DNA of 64,000 nt from Clostridia bacterium (GCA_009929695.1 RZZW01000007.1:18049-82048), one strand, 5' to 3'; shown: positions 26,990 to 35,945, numbered from the stretch's first letter. Notes: generated by a model from the sequence alone, not told the origin. Translations and numbers: made by a program.

Positions 26990-27139
26990 AAAATAAAAGA
27001 AGATAGAAAAAAGAAGAAAGAAGAAGTAAGGAGTGATTGCTGGGGCAATCACATTCTAATGGGGTGTGCTATCCATTAGAATGTGACGCCCGCAGGCGTC
27101 ACTCATTACTTCTTCTTTCTTCTGTCTTATTTCTTATTT
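26987..27139. repeat. Family B cloverleaf-like element 2 (best-formed copy)
   Basis: Outer arms AGAAGAAAGAAGAAGTAA and TTACTTCTTCTTTCTTCT; left hairpin GTGATTGC-TGGG-GCAATCAC; central stem CATTCTAATGG/CCATTAGAATG; right hairpin GTGACGCC-CGCA-GGCGTCAC. It starts at the ABC ATPase stop and ends 11 bases from the carD stop (convergent genes). Confidence 0.9.
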
Positions 27140-27150
27140 TAACTGCGTTA

Positions 27151-27681
27151 TTACTCGCACTCTCCCGCGCCTCTGAGTCTATCCTCAATATAAGTCGGCA
27201 CATCGGCTTTTTCTATGCCTAGCGCTGTTGCAAATTCGCCGTACAGCATTTCTTCTGTCTGCTTCATATAGTGCTCATCAACCTGACCGAATTTGCGGTT
27301 TTGCTGAACAGCATACTGCTTTTTGGCGTAGATGGACATTGATAATTCCACTAAATCTGCGCATTTGTGCGTGTTTGACGCCGCTTGATAATGCGCCTTA
27401 AGCTCCTGCATTTTGCTCGAGTGAAACGCTTTTGCATCCACTGACGGCATAGAGTCGATAAGGCGGTTTGCCTCGTCGGCTGAAATGACGGCGCGCATAA
27501 ACACCTTTGGGTTTTCAACAGGCGCGTATATCACACCGTTTTGATAGACAGGCGAGAGAACATAATACTGTCGGCTTTCCTCCATGCCCTTGAGCGTGCT
27601 GCATTCCTTGGGCGTTGTGTACCCCTCAACGCGGCATACGCCTGTGTTGCCGTAAATAACTAAATCACCGATTTGAAACAT
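27151..27681 (-). CDS. CarD family transcriptional regulator
   Basis: A 176-residue protein with the CarD/CdnL/TRCF RNA-polymerase-interacting domain in the first 65 residues (FQIGDLVIYGNTGVCRV, YYVLSPVYQNGVIYAPVEN) and a helical C-terminal domain that contacts promoter DNA near the -10. Such proteins modulate promoter opening at many genes, often ribosomal RNA. GGAGG lies before the ATG. The next gene upstream ends 200 bases away, with a terminator between. Confidence 0.9.
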   Translation of the reverse strand: MFQIGDLVIYGNTGVCRVEGYTTPKECSTLKGMEESRQYYVLSPVYQNGVIYAPVENPKVFMRAVISADEANRLIDSMPSVDAKAFHSSKMQELKAHYQAASNTHKCADLVELSMSIYAKKQYAVQQNRKFGQVDEHYMKQTEEMLYGEFATALGIEKADVPTYIEDRLRGAGECE

Positions 27682-27713
27682 TGCTCTGCCTCCTGTCGCA
27701 TTAGCTGATAAAT

Positions 27714-27761
27714 AGAAAAACGTGCGCTGACAACCGGACTTACGTTTGTCAAAACCGCACG
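27714..27761 (-). terminator. Terminator upstream of carD
   Basis: On the minus strand CGTGCG...GACAA pairs with TTGTC...CGCACG and is followed by TTTTT. It would end the transcript of the upstream membrane protein gene or act in the carD leader. Confidence 0.6.
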
Positions 27762-27895
27762 CTGTATATATAGTATATCACAAATCAGGAGAAATTGTAA
27801 GCAAAATTTATATTATACCAAAACAATATGAATAAATACAATAGTTATTACAAAAAAAGTGATAGAATTTACACAATTTACATAAATTACATAAT

Positions 27896-28756
27896 TCAAA
27901 TATTATCAAGCGCTGTCTGTGATGGATATTGCTCATAATATGCGGCTTTTGCCTGCTGCGCCTGCTGCTCGCCGCGCCCGCAACGGGGTTTTGTTAGCAG
28001 ACAGCGCTTGCCGCAGCCGGTGCAGGTAAGCCCGCTCATGTAATCTTCAAGCGTCACTGTCGCTTGCACCGTCTCGCTCTGCGCTGCTATCTCGCCGCTG
28101 TCGGCTGACTGCGCGTCGCTCTCGTCCTTTACAATCTGCGCGGCGCTTGAGGCGGGCTCGCTTGAGTTCTCTATTACAATCTGCGGCGTGCTTTGCGCCG
28201 TTGTCGCAAATGTTCTCTGCTTTAAAAGCGGCGATACGTACAGATACGCAAAGGCGAATATCGCACAGCCGAGCGCAAACTCAACAAAGCATCGGCGCAC
28301 AGCCACAGACGCGCGCGGCGCAAGCATCGCCTTAACGGCATTAACAAGATATTTCGCGTGCATAAGCAGGTGCACGCCCATAACGCCGATGCCGATATAT
28401 GCCGAAAGATGATGTGCCGTCGACGCAAGCTCAGCGCCAAACGGCAGCGTTATGCTGAAAATCACCTGTGAAATGAGCACGCTCGTCATAAGCAAAACAA
28501 CAATGCACACGGCAAGCAGCCCGTCGAGCGCGAGCAAAAGCTTTATTCGCAAGGGCGCTTCGGCAGCGCCGCTTTTTTCAAGCAGAGCCTTTATAACGCG
28601 CGCGTTTAGCAGCAAATGTGCCACAAACATCGCAAAGAGCAGCATTCCGCCCACCTCGTGAAACACGATGCCCGTCTGCGGCAAAAATGTCAGCACACAA
28701 AATAAAACAGTCATGGCGGCGTCGAGCAAAATTTTAAATATATTTTTAGATTTCAT
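27896..28756 (-). CDS. DUF4405-like membrane protein with cysteine-rich tail
   Basis: A 286-residue protein with four to five membrane helices in residues 10-190. Histidines sit inside or next to helices (FHEVGG, VAHLLLNA, TAHHLSAY, GVHLLMHAKYL), the pattern of DUF4405 cytochrome-b-like membrane proteins, where paired histidines bind haem. A Ser/Glu-rich linker (about 190-245) leads to a tail with CTGCGKRC and a further cysteine in KPRCGRG, which could hold an iron-sulfur cluster or metal. I infer membrane electron transfer. The histidine positions and the tail are seen; the cofactors are not. Confidence 0.6.
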   Translation of the reverse strand: MKSKNIFKILLDAAMTVLFCVLTFLPQTGIVFHEVGGMLLFAMFVAHLLLNARVIKALLEKSGAAEAPLRIKLLLALDGLLAVCIVVLLMTSVLISQVIFSITLPFGAELASTAHHLSAYIGIGVMGVHLLMHAKYLVNAVKAMLAPRASVAVRRCFVEFALGCAIFAFAYLYVSPLLKQRTFATTAQSTPQIVIENSSEPASSAAQIVKDESDAQSADSGEIAAQSETVQATVTLEDYMSGLTCTGCGKRCLLTKPRCGRGEQQAQQAKAAYYEQYPSQTALDNI

Positions 28757-28910
28757 AAAGAAACCCCCCTACTTTTTTCATTAAATACAGTTTAATCTAT
28801 AATGAGAAAAAGCGGGTGTTCAAATGATAAAATAATTGTGAAAATGGATTTTGCTTGTATGCAGCGCGGTAAAGTGTTAAACTATAAAAAAACGTATTGG
28901 GTGTGGAAAT

Positions 28911-30104
28911 ATGATTTCAAGGGAAACTAAAAAAGCAATGAACGACAGCTCGGCTATACGCAGCCTGTTTGTGGCAGGGCAGCAGCTTGCCGAGAAATAC
29001 GGCGCGGAAAACGTGTACGATTTCAGCCTCGGCAACCCCGTCACGCCTGTGCCCGAATGCTTTACAGCGGCGCTGCGCAGGCTCATCGACACCGAAACAA
29101 GCCTTTCGCTTCACGGCTATACAAATAATGCCGGCTATATCGAGGTGCGCGATAAGGTCGCGAAAAACCTCAATAAACGCTTCGGAACAGACTTTTCAGC
29201 CAACGAAATAGTGATGACAGTCGGCGCGGCGGGCGCGCTCAACGTCGCAATGAAGGCGCTTCTCGACCCGGGCGACGAGGTTATCGTTTTTGCGCCGTAT
29301 TTTTCCGAATATCGCGGCTACGTGCACAACAGCGGCGGCGTTGTCGTCGAGGTCAAGCCCGACGCGTCGACGTTCTTGCCTGATATGGACGAGCTTCGCG
29401 CAAAAATAACCGCAAAAACAAAAGCCCTCATCATAAATAACCCCGTCAATCCGTCGGGCGTTATATACGGTGAGGACACTGTGAAAAGCATTGCCGCGCT
29501 GCTTTGCGAAAAGGAAAAGGAGTACGGCCACGAAATTTATATCATCTCCGACGAGCCCTACCGCGAGCTTGTCTACGACGGCAAAAAAGTGCCGTTTTTG
29601 ACGCTCTATTACCCGCACACGATAGTCGGCTACTCGTTTAGCAAGTCGATGTCCGTGCCGGGCGAGCGAATCGGGTATCTTGCGGTGTCGAATAAAATTG
29701 AAGATTTAAGCGAAATGATGGCCGCGCTGACGTTTGCAAACCGTTCGCTCGGCTTTGTAAACGCTCCGTCGCTGCTTCAAAAAGCGGTCGCCGAATGTCT
29801 CGACGCGCCTGTGAATGTCGAATTTTACGACAAAAACCGCCGTATGCTCTACGACGGCTTAACAAAGCTCGGCTTTGAGTGCATCTACCCCGAGGGCGCG
29901 TTTTACATGCTGGTAAAAAGCCCAATCGCCGACGATAAAGCGTTTTCCGACTACGCAAGAGATAACCACCGCTTGCTGCTCGTGAGCTGCACCACATTCT
30001 CCTACCCAGGCTACGTCCGCCTAGCCTACTGCGTCCAGCCCGACATGATACAGCGCTCGTTTAAGGAGTTTGAGAAGCTTGCGGAGCACTATAAATTGAA
30101 ATAA
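28911..30104 (+). CDS. PLP-dependent aminotransferase, class I/II
   Basis: A 397-residue fold-type I aminotransferase. Visible are SLGNPVTPVPE, the cofactor-phosphate region TVGAAGALNVAMKAL, NNPVNPSG, SDEPYRELVYDG, and the Schiff-base lysine in YSFSKSMSVPGERIGY, ending with the substrate-carboxylate arginine (PGYVRLAYC). The substrate group is aspartate/aromatic/alanine-like and cannot be narrowed. It has no closely linked partner gene. It ends against a family B repeat. Confidence 0.9.
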   Translation: MISRETKKAMNDSSAIRSLFVAGQQLAEKYGAENVYDFSLGNPVTPVPECFTAALRRLIDTETSLSLHGYTNNAGYIEVRDKVAKNLNKRFGTDFSANEIVMTVGAAGALNVAMKALLDPGDEVIVFAPYFSEYRGYVHNSGGVVVEVKPDASTFLPDMDELRAKITAKTKALIINNPVNPSGVIYGEDTVKSIAALLCEKEKEYGHEIYIISDEPYRELVYDGKKVPFLTLYYPHTIVGYSFSKSMSVPGERIGYLAVSNKIEDLSEMMAALTFANRSLGFVNAPSLLQKAVAECLDAPVNVEFYDKNRRMLYDGLTKLGFECIYPEGAFYMLVKSPIADDKAFSDYARDNHRLLLVSCTTFSYPGYVRLAYCVQPDMIQRSFKEFEKLAEHYKLK

Positions 30105-30209
30105 GAAATAGGATAGAAGAAAGAATAAGTAAGGTGCGCTATCCATTAGAATGTGAAACCCGCAGGTTTCGCTCCTTACTTTTTCTTTCTTCTTTTTTCT
30201 ATCTTCTTT
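30101..30209. repeat. Family B element 3, left half deleted
   Basis: The purine arm and the full right part remain: CCATTAGAATG and hairpin GTGAAACC-CGCA-GGTTTCGC, with pyrimidine arm to 30209. The left hairpin and left central arm are missing. It fills the gap between the convergent aminotransferase and MBL genes. Confidence 0.85.
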
Positions 30210-31011
30210 ATAAATTTATCTCATCCAAATCATCCGGCACAAATATTCCTCCGCTGAAATAATTTTTTGCTTCGGCGGTGTAATTTTTCTTGCGGTTTGC
30301 GAGGTCGCTTTCTTCGGTGTGCCACAGGACTATGTTTTGCACGTTTAGGCGCTCGGCTAGTTCGGCGGCGTCTTTGGCTGTTGAGTGGTGCTTTTCGCAG
30401 GGCTTGAATTTATCCGCCTGCGCGTAAAGGCAAAAGGCTTCGCAAAGCAGCCAATGAGCGTTTTGTACATATTTTTCGCAGTGCGGCGCAACAGGCTCGT
30501 CGCCCATAAACGCAAGCGTTTTGCCGTCGGGCAGCTCCATTTTATACCCAAACTGCCGCGCCTTAGTTGAGCCTATGTCGAAAAATGTCGTTTTGCACCC
30601 CGCGATTTTAAGCGTTTCGCCGTCCGCTACCGCCTTAAAAATTATGCGTTTGTCAAACAGTGCAGTCATCTTTTTTTGCAGCGTAAAATTGCACATAGCG
30701 CGGATTTTTTCGACAAGCCCATCGTGGCAGTACACCGTGAAATTGCCGTCGTATTTGTCCGCGAGCATAGCCGTAGCTATCGCGCGCAGCATCCACACAG
30801 CGCCTAAGATATGGTCGCAGTGCTCGTGCGTTATAAACATCTCGTGTATGCTTGTCCGCTTTATATCCGCCGCGTCAAGCTGCTTAAATATTCCGTTGCC
30901 GCCCCCGCAGTCGGTCAAAAAATCCATGCTGTTAAGCCGCAGCACAAAGCACGTGTTGTAGCATTTCGACACCATCGCGTTGCCTGTGCCAAGCACAATA
31001 AGCTTTTGCAA
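30208..31011 (-). CDS. MBL-fold metallohydrolase (RNase Z/phosphodiesterase-like)
   Basis: A 267-residue metallo-beta-lactamase-fold hydrolase. It starts QKLIVLGTGNAM, then DCGGGNG, the two-metal motif THEHCDH, and later GDEPVAP, EAFC and LWHTEES. These resemble the RNase Z and arylsulfatase-like MBL enzymes that hydrolyse phosphodiesters. The start is placed at the TTG at 31011 because GGGGG lies seven bases upstream and the longer frame runs into a family B repeat. The substrate is unknown. Confidence 0.8.
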   Translation of the reverse strand: MQKLIVLGTGNAMVSKCYNTCFVLRLNSMDFLTDCGGGNGIFKQLDAADIKRTSIHEMFITHEHCDHILGAVWMLRAIATAMLADKYDGNFTVYCHDGLVEKIRAMCNFTLQKKMTALFDKRIIFKAVADGETLKIAGCKTTFFDIGSTKARQFGYKMELPDGKTLAFMGDEPVAPHCEKYVQNAHWLLCEAFCLYAQADKFKPCEKHHSTAKDAAELAERLNVQNIVLWHTEESDLANRKKNYTAEAKNYFSGGIFVPDDLDEINL

Positions 31012-31034
31012 AATAATACCCCCATAAATAAAAG

Positions 31035-31277
31035 GGGCTGTAAAAAAAGAAAAAAGAAGGGAGAAGAAAGAAAAAGTATGGAGTGATTGCGGAGCAATCA
31101 CATTAAAACAGCTTGTGGCACATTAAAAAATGCTGAAAGAACAACATTTTTTAGTAAATATAAATATTTAAAGCTTTAAGTAAGCTTATAGATATCCGTA
31201 AGCTGCTAAAATGTGGCGCTATTGCGCCACTCATCAACTTTTCTTTCTTCTTTTTTCTCTTTTCTTTTTTACAGCCC
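31035..31277. repeat. Family B element 4, expanded core
   Basis: Outermost arms GGGCTGTAAAAAA / TTTTTTACAGCCC enclose the purine and pyrimidine arms. Left hairpin GTGATTGC-GGA-GCAATCAC; right hairpin GTGGCGC-TATT-GCGCCAC. The core of about 95 bases is AT-rich and unlike other copies. It lies between the MBL gene start and the glycerate kinase stop; no gene is seen in this 315-base gap. Confidence 0.8.
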
Positions 31278-31326
31278 GCCGTTTTCTGTAAAATTATATC
31301 AAATAAATCGCGAGATATCAAGCGTT

Positions 31327-32457
31327 TTATCCGCGCGCTTTCCACAGCCGCAAAACGTCGCCTATTGTCGCTTCAAGAGTCTGTGTGCATTTTAGGCGCG
31401 CTGTCTCAAACGGCTCCGGGCGGCGGTTTGTGCTGAAAATTGCGCTCACGCCCATGTCGTATGCGCCCTCCGCGCCGGGCTCTATGCAGCCGACTATGGC
31501 GACGACGGGTACGCCGCGCTTTGCTGCACGCCCCGCAACGCCTACGACGACTTTGCCGTGCAAGCTCTGCTCGTCAATTCGCCCCTCGCCTGTAAAAACC
31601 ACGTCCGCGCCGTCGAGCATTTCGTCGTAGCCCACAACGTCAAGCACCGCGTCGATGCCCTGCTTTAATTCGCCACCGAGAAACGCCACAACTCCCGCGC
31701 CCATGCCGCCCGCTGCGCCTGCGCCGCGAATATGAGCCGTCTTTTTGCCTAAATCTTTTTCGACAATTTCGGCAATATGCGCAAGCCCCGCGTCAAGTCG
31801 CTTAACCATTTCAGCGTCCGCGCCCTTTTGCGGGCCAAACATATACGCCGCGCCCGTCTCGCCGCAAAGCGGGTTGTCGATGTCGCACATTGCGGTTATT
31901 TTACAGCTTTTTAACAGCGGATTTGCGCCTTTTGTGTCAATGTGCTTAACAAGCCCCATTTTGCCGCCCGCCATTGATAAAATATTTCCGTTTTCGTCGT
32001 AAAATTTCACGCCGAGCGCCTCTGCCATGCCTGTGCCGCAGTCGTTTGTGCAGCTTCCACCAAGCCCTAGCAAAATTTCCGTGCAGCCGTTTTCCATAGC
32101 GTGCGCTATCATCGCGCCCACGCCGTAGGTGCTCGTCAGCTCGGGGTTTTCGCGCCCTTCCACCTGCGGCAAGCCGGCGCACATCGCCATTTCGATGATG
32201 GCTGTGTCGCCGCGCCTTGCGTAGTAAACGTCGCACGGCTCGCCGAATGGGTCGGCTGACTGCATCGCAATTTTTTCGCAGTCGGGCAGCGCGTAAAGAA
32301 AGCAGTCGACAGTGCCCTCGCCGCCGTCGGCGACAGGCACAGCCTTAACCTCACACTGGGGAAAATGCTGCGCGAGCTGCTTTTTGTAAATTTCACATAT
32401 CTGGGTAGCGCTCATTGTCCCCTTGAATGAATCGGGAATGACCAGACACTTTTTCAT
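31327..32457 (-). CDS. Glycerate kinase (GlxK/GarK family)
   Basis: A 376-residue kinase phosphorylating D-glycerate. Family blocks are VIPDSFKGTMSA, VADGGEGTVDCFL, GLPQVEGRENPE, GLGGSCTNDCGTGMAEALG, GAAGGMGAGVVAFLG and FTGEGRIDEQSLHGK. The start at 32457 is chosen because AGAGAGG precedes MKKCLVI; the longer frame lacks a ribosome site. It is immediately downstream of the tartronate semialdehyde reductase gene, so the pair takes tartronate semialdehyde via glycerate to phosphoglycerate. Confidence 0.93.
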   Translation of the reverse strand: MKKCLVIPDSFKGTMSATQICEIYKKQLAQHFPQCEVKAVPVADGGEGTVDCFLYALPDCEKIAMQSADPFGEPCDVYYARRGDTAIIEMAMCAGLPQVEGRENPELTSTYGVGAMIAHAMENGCTEILLGLGGSCTNDCGTGMAEALGVKFYDENGNILSMAGGKMGLVKHIDTKGANPLLKSCKITAMCDIDNPLCGETGAAYMFGPQKGADAEMVKRLDAGLAHIAEIVEKDLGKKTAHIRGAGAAGGMGAGVVAFLGGELKQGIDAVLDVVGYDEMLDGADVVFTGEGRIDEQSLHGKVVVGVAGRAAKRGVPVVAIVGCIEPGAEGAYDMGVSAIFSTNRRPEPFETARLKCTQTLEATIGDVLRLWKARG

Positions 32458-32542
32458 AAGAAAACCTCTCTTGTGTTTTTTGAAAAAGGGCACCCAATGG
32501 GAAAACGCCCGATTGAATGCCCTTATATTTTATATGTATGAA

Positions 32543-33424
32543 TTAGCGGCCGATTTTAATGCCTGTGAGGTGCTCGTAATATTTTGCGATGGCGCTGTGG
32601 TCGTTGCTGCCGCAGTCGTTGTTATGCAGCCACTGCAAAATCTCCTGAACCTCTGCCGTCATGGGCACAGGTGCGCCGACGGTGTGTGCGCAGTCAAGTG
32701 CATTGTTGAGGTCTTTGATGTGAAGGTCAATCTTGAAGCCGGGCTTGTCGTTGCCCTCGAGCATCATCGGGCCTTTCGCGTTCATAACTGTGCTGCCTGC
32801 AAGGCCGCCCTTGATTGCCTGAAATACGAGCTCGGGGTCAACGCCAGCCTTTTGTGCAAGCGTGAAAGCCTCGGCGACTGCCTGAATGTTGCACGCGACG
32901 ATTATCTGATTTGCAAGCTTTGTCGTGTTGCCCGCGCCAACCTCGCCGCAGCGAACGACAGACGCGCCCATTGTCTCAAGCAGAGATTTGTATTTGTCGA
33001 AAATCTCCTGCTTGCCGCCAACCATGAACGAAAGTGTGCCGTCGACAGCCTTAGGCTCGCCGCCGGAAACCGGAGCGTCAAGCATTTCAACGCCTTTTTC
33101 GGCAAGTGCCGCGGCAACTTCCTTGCTTGCGACAGGGTTGATGCTGCTCATGTCGATGAACACAGCGCCGTTTTGCATGTAGTTTGCAACGCCGTTTTCA
33201 CCTAGCATAACTGCTTTGACGTGAGGAGAGTTCGGCAGCATTGTCAAAACAACGTCACAGGTTTTGCCTATTTCTTCGTTTGACGCCGTCTTTGCGCCCG
33301 CAGCGCAAACCTCTTCGACAGACGCTTTGTTAAGGTCGCTCACAGTGAGGTCATAGCCAGCTTTAAGCATGTTTTTTGCCATGGGCTTGCCCATAATTCC
33401 AAGACCGATAAGTCCAACTTTCAT
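32543..33424 (-). CDS. 2-hydroxy-3-oxopropionate (tartronate semialdehyde) reductase
   Basis: A 293-residue beta-hydroxyacid dehydrogenase. It has the NAD(P) motif GLIGLGIMGKPMAKNML, FIDMSSINP, DAPVSGGEPKAVDGTL with the substrate site, GNTTKLANQI with the catalytic lysine, and KDLNNALD near the end. It probably reduces tartronate semialdehyde to glycerate, given the glycerate kinase gene that follows; 3-hydroxyisobutyrate-type activity is the alternative. The ribosome site GGAGG precedes the ATG and there is a well-placed promoter upstream. Confidence 0.9.
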   Translation of the reverse strand: MKVGLIGLGIMGKPMAKNMLKAGYDLTVSDLNKASVEEVCAAGAKTASNEEIGKTCDVVLTMLPNSPHVKAVMLGENGVANYMQNGAVFIDMSSINPVASKEVAAALAEKGVEMLDAPVSGGEPKAVDGTLSFMVGGKQEIFDKYKSLLETMGASVVRCGEVGAGNTTKLANQIIVACNIQAVAEAFTLAQKAGVDPELVFQAIKGGLAGSTVMNAKGPMMLEGNDKPGFKIDLHIKDLNNALDCAHTVGAPVPMTAEVQEILQWLHNNDCGSNDHSAIAKYYEHLTGIKIGR

Positions 33425-33480
33425 AATAAAATTACCTCCAAATATCCTTTTCGCGGCACAGCCGCTTACTTACGGTTATA

Positions 33481-33509
33481 AGTATATAAATATTTGAAAG
33501 CAAGTTCAA
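33481..33509 (-). promoter_or_regulatory. Promoter of the reductase-glycerate kinase pair
   Basis: On the minus strand TTGAAC (33509-33504), 17 bases, TATACT (33486-33481), about 57 bases before the ATG. It is of the vegetative sigma type with no sign of a sigma-54 box. The rest of 33425-33754 is AT-rich plus family B element 5. Confidence 0.65.
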
Positions 33510-33616
33510 TTCGCAAAACGCCAAAAGCAAATACCCCTTTTTGGAGCATTGCGCAGTGTTGCAGAATGTGAAATAAATATTGCAAAATAAATGGATTAGG
33601 TTTCAATTGTATTCAA

Positions 33617-33752
33617 TGAAAAGTGAAAAATGGAGAATGAAAAATTAAGGAGTGATTGCTGCAGCAATCACATTTTAATGGTTTAAGCAATTCATTATTG
33701 TGGCGCGAAGCGACACACCTTAATTCTTCATTTTTCACTTTTTATTTTTCAC
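33617..33752. repeat. Family B element 5
   Basis: Outer arms GTGAAAAATGGAGAATGAA and TTCTTCATTTTTCAC differ in sequence from other copies but pair with each other. Left hairpin GTGATTGC-TGCA-GCAATCAC; right hairpin GTGGCGC-GAA-GCGACAC. It ends next to the stop of the PrpR-like gene. Confidence 0.8.
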
Positions 33753-33754
33753 TA

Positions 33755-35674
33755 TTAGGTGTCGTATTTATTATAAATCCCAAGCTTTTTCATTTTGCGC
33801 CAGAGGGTTGTTTTGCTGATGTTTAATTCCTCGGCTACCTCGGTGCGGCTTCCTTTGTGTTTGTCTAAAAGCTGCGTCAGGCGCACGGCTTCGGGGTCTT
33901 TGTAAATTACTCTTGTGTCCGCCGTCTGCATGATGGGCTGGGGCGGGTAAAGCTCGTCCAAAAGGCGCAAAATGTAGCTGTCGCTCACCGTGCGTGAGGG
34001 CGTTGTTATGAGCATTCGCTCTATGAAATACTGCATCTGCATGCGGTTGCCCGGCCACGGATATTCAAGCAGCTTGCGCCGCGCGTCGGCTGTCAGCACG
34101 ATATACCGCCTGTTTCGCTTGCAGCACTCGTCAATTATCGCCTGCAAAAGCGGGGCTTTGTCCTCTCCACGCTCGCGCACAGGCGGCACTGTCAAGGACA
34201 GCGGAATGAGCTGATAATAAAGGTCGCGACGGAATTGCCCTCTCTCAACAAGCGGCAGCAAATCGACGCGCGACGACGCAACTATGCGCACAGAGCACCG
34301 CACGGGGTATTGGTCGTTCGGCAAATACACTATTTTATCTTCAATTATGCGCACGAGCGTCTGCTGTGCGGTCAGGCCGAGCTTGTCGATATTTCGCAGA
34401 TAAAGCGTGCCGCTGTCCGCCTGCTTTGCAATAATTGACAGCGTTTGATTTAAGTAATATTCCGCATGCCTGTTGTCGTTTATGCCGTTCACAAGCAGCG
34501 CTCCGCCCTCGGCGCTGTCGCACGCAAAGCTGACAAACGGCCCTTTTGAAATGCTGCCTGTGTTGTGCATGCTCTGGGCAAAAATTTCCTTTTCCGTGCC
34601 AAGCTCGCCTAAAATAAGCACCGGTGCACTGCTTTGCGCAAAGGCTCGCGCCTGCTTTACTGCGGCGAGCATCACCTTCGATTTGTGCGTTATAAGCTCA
34701 AAATTCCCCGCCGCAACGTGGCGGCGCAGATATTTTTCACGCATGGCATTTTCGTCCATGCGCACTATTTTTTGCATTTCGTAAAACGAAAACACCCGCG
34801 CCGTAATTTCGCCGTTCACCTTGACGGGCGCGATATTTGCGACGACTGTAACGCCGCTCAAGGTGATGACGTTTGAATAGAGCTCGGCGTTTTCATCTAT
34901 TGCGTTTTTCAAAATCTCCGCGTCGCTCGCTGTCATAAGCGAAAAAAGCGTCCTTCCGCGCAGCTTTGCGGCGCTCGCTTTAAGCATGGAGCACGCGACG
35001 TTGTTCGCCGCCGTTATGCGGTTTTCCTCGTCAAGCTCAATTATGCCGTTGAACGAATAGTCGAGCAGCGCCTGCTGATGTGCGGTGTTTTGCTTTTCTC
35101 GCTCGGACACCTCCGCCATGTCGCGCGTGTGAATGAGCGCCGAGCGCAGGGAATCGGCTGTGCTGTTTAAAAATACGCTCGGGAACGCGCGGCTCTCGCA
35201 GTATGCGTTCACGGCGTCGCCCGCGATTATCACGTCCGCGCCCTCGTCAATTGCGCGGCGTGCGGCGGGCACAAGGTCGTCCGGCTCAAGCACAAAATAC
35301 GGGCGCAACGTCACGTCAAACACGTTTTCAAAAAGCCCGAATGCGCTCAACATATTTTCAAAGCCGATTATCGCAATCGTCGGGTGAGCTTTGCTAATAA
35401 TATGTAAAGCCTGCTTTATAAGTACGGCTATCTCTTGACCCGTGAGGTGGATGTCGACTGTTGGCAGGTGTGTGCAGTCTCGCAAAATGCGCGCCTGTAT
35501 GCCTCGCGCGACTATAAATTCAGCCCCGATGCGCACGGCCTCTTCGCCCGCCTTTGCGGCCTCGCTTGTATGTATAGCGCGCAAAATAGGAACGTCAAGC
35601 CGAAGCTCCTCAACAAGCTCCCGCGCCGGCGCAACCATCTCCTCACGCGGCAGCAAAACAGCAATCTTAGCCAT
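33755..35674 (-). CDS. PrpR-like regulator with degenerate AAA+ domain
   Basis: A 639-residue protein with an N-terminal PrpR_N sensor domain (about 1-180), a PAS domain (about 200-310), an AAA+ enhancer-binding-type domain (about 325-560) and a C-terminal Fis-type helix-turn-helix (EVAEELNISKTTLWRKMKKLG). The AAA+ part is unusual. Walker A reads GELGTEKE, not GETGTGKE. The Walker B acid is lost (LYLRNI for LFLDEI), and the GAFTGA loop that touches sigma-54 is missing. It probably binds DNA without working as an ATP-driven sigma-54 activator. The start at 35674 follows GGAGG. It is next to the glycerate genes and may regulate them. Confidence 0.85.
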   Translation of the reverse strand: MAKIAVLLPREEMVAPARELVEELRLDVPILRAIHTSEAAKAGEEAVRIGAEFIVARGIQARILRDCTHLPTVDIHLTGQEIAVLIKQALHIISKAHPTIAIIGFENMLSAFGLFENVFDVTLRPYFVLEPDDLVPAARRAIDEGADVIIAGDAVNAYCESRAFPSVFLNSTADSLRSALIHTRDMAEVSEREKQNTAHQQALLDYSFNGIIELDEENRITAANNVACSMLKASAAKLRGRTLFSLMTASDAEILKNAIDENAELYSNVITLSGVTVVANIAPVKVNGEITARVFSFYEMQKIVRMDENAMREKYLRRHVAAGNFELITHKSKVMLAAVKQARAFAQSSAPVLILGELGTEKEIFAQSMHNTGSISKGPFVSFACDSAEGGALLVNGINDNRHAEYYLNQTLSIIAKQADSGTLYLRNIDKLGLTAQQTLVRIIEDKIVYLPNDQYPVRCSVRIVASSRVDLLPLVERGQFRRDLYYQLIPLSLTVPPVRERGEDKAPLLQAIIDECCKRNRRYIVLTADARRKLLEYPWPGNRMQMQYFIERMLITTPSRTVSDSYILRLLDELYPPQPIMQTADTRVIYKDPEAVRLTQLLDKHKGSRTEVAEELNISKTTLWRKMKKLGIYNKYDT

Positions 35675-35762
35675 ACATACCTCCAAAATTCGACAAATTT
35701 ATAAAACAACTATACCACACATTACATACGCGTTGCAAGATATGAAATGAAAGTTGCAGAAA

Positions 35763-35941
35763 CAAAAGAAGAAAGAAGAGAGAAGAAAGAAAAAGTAAGG
35801 AGTTATGGCTGCGCCATAAAATTTAAATAAGTAGTGCGTCTATGTAAGATTTCATATAAATCTTTCGTAGACGCACTAACTATTATAATGTTACCGCAAC
35901 GCGGTAACTCCTTCATTTTTCTTTCTTCTCTTTTCTTTATT
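35763..35941. repeat. Family B element 6 with inserted palindrome
   Basis: Purine arm, left hairpin GTTATGGC-TGC-GCCATAA, right hairpin GTTACCGC-AAC-GCGGTAAC, pyrimidine arm. In the centre sits a separate palindrome (35833-35877) AGTGCGTCTA...TAGACGCACT. It lies between the regulator gene and the lactate dehydrogenase stop. Confidence 0.88.
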
Positions 35942-35945
35942 TAAT

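Noticed and set aside
30208..31101. Longer MBL protein with a hydrophobic N terminus resembling a signal peptide
   Set aside because: The extra 30 residues come from a family B repeat arm; TTG at 31011 has the ribosome site and starts the conserved domain.
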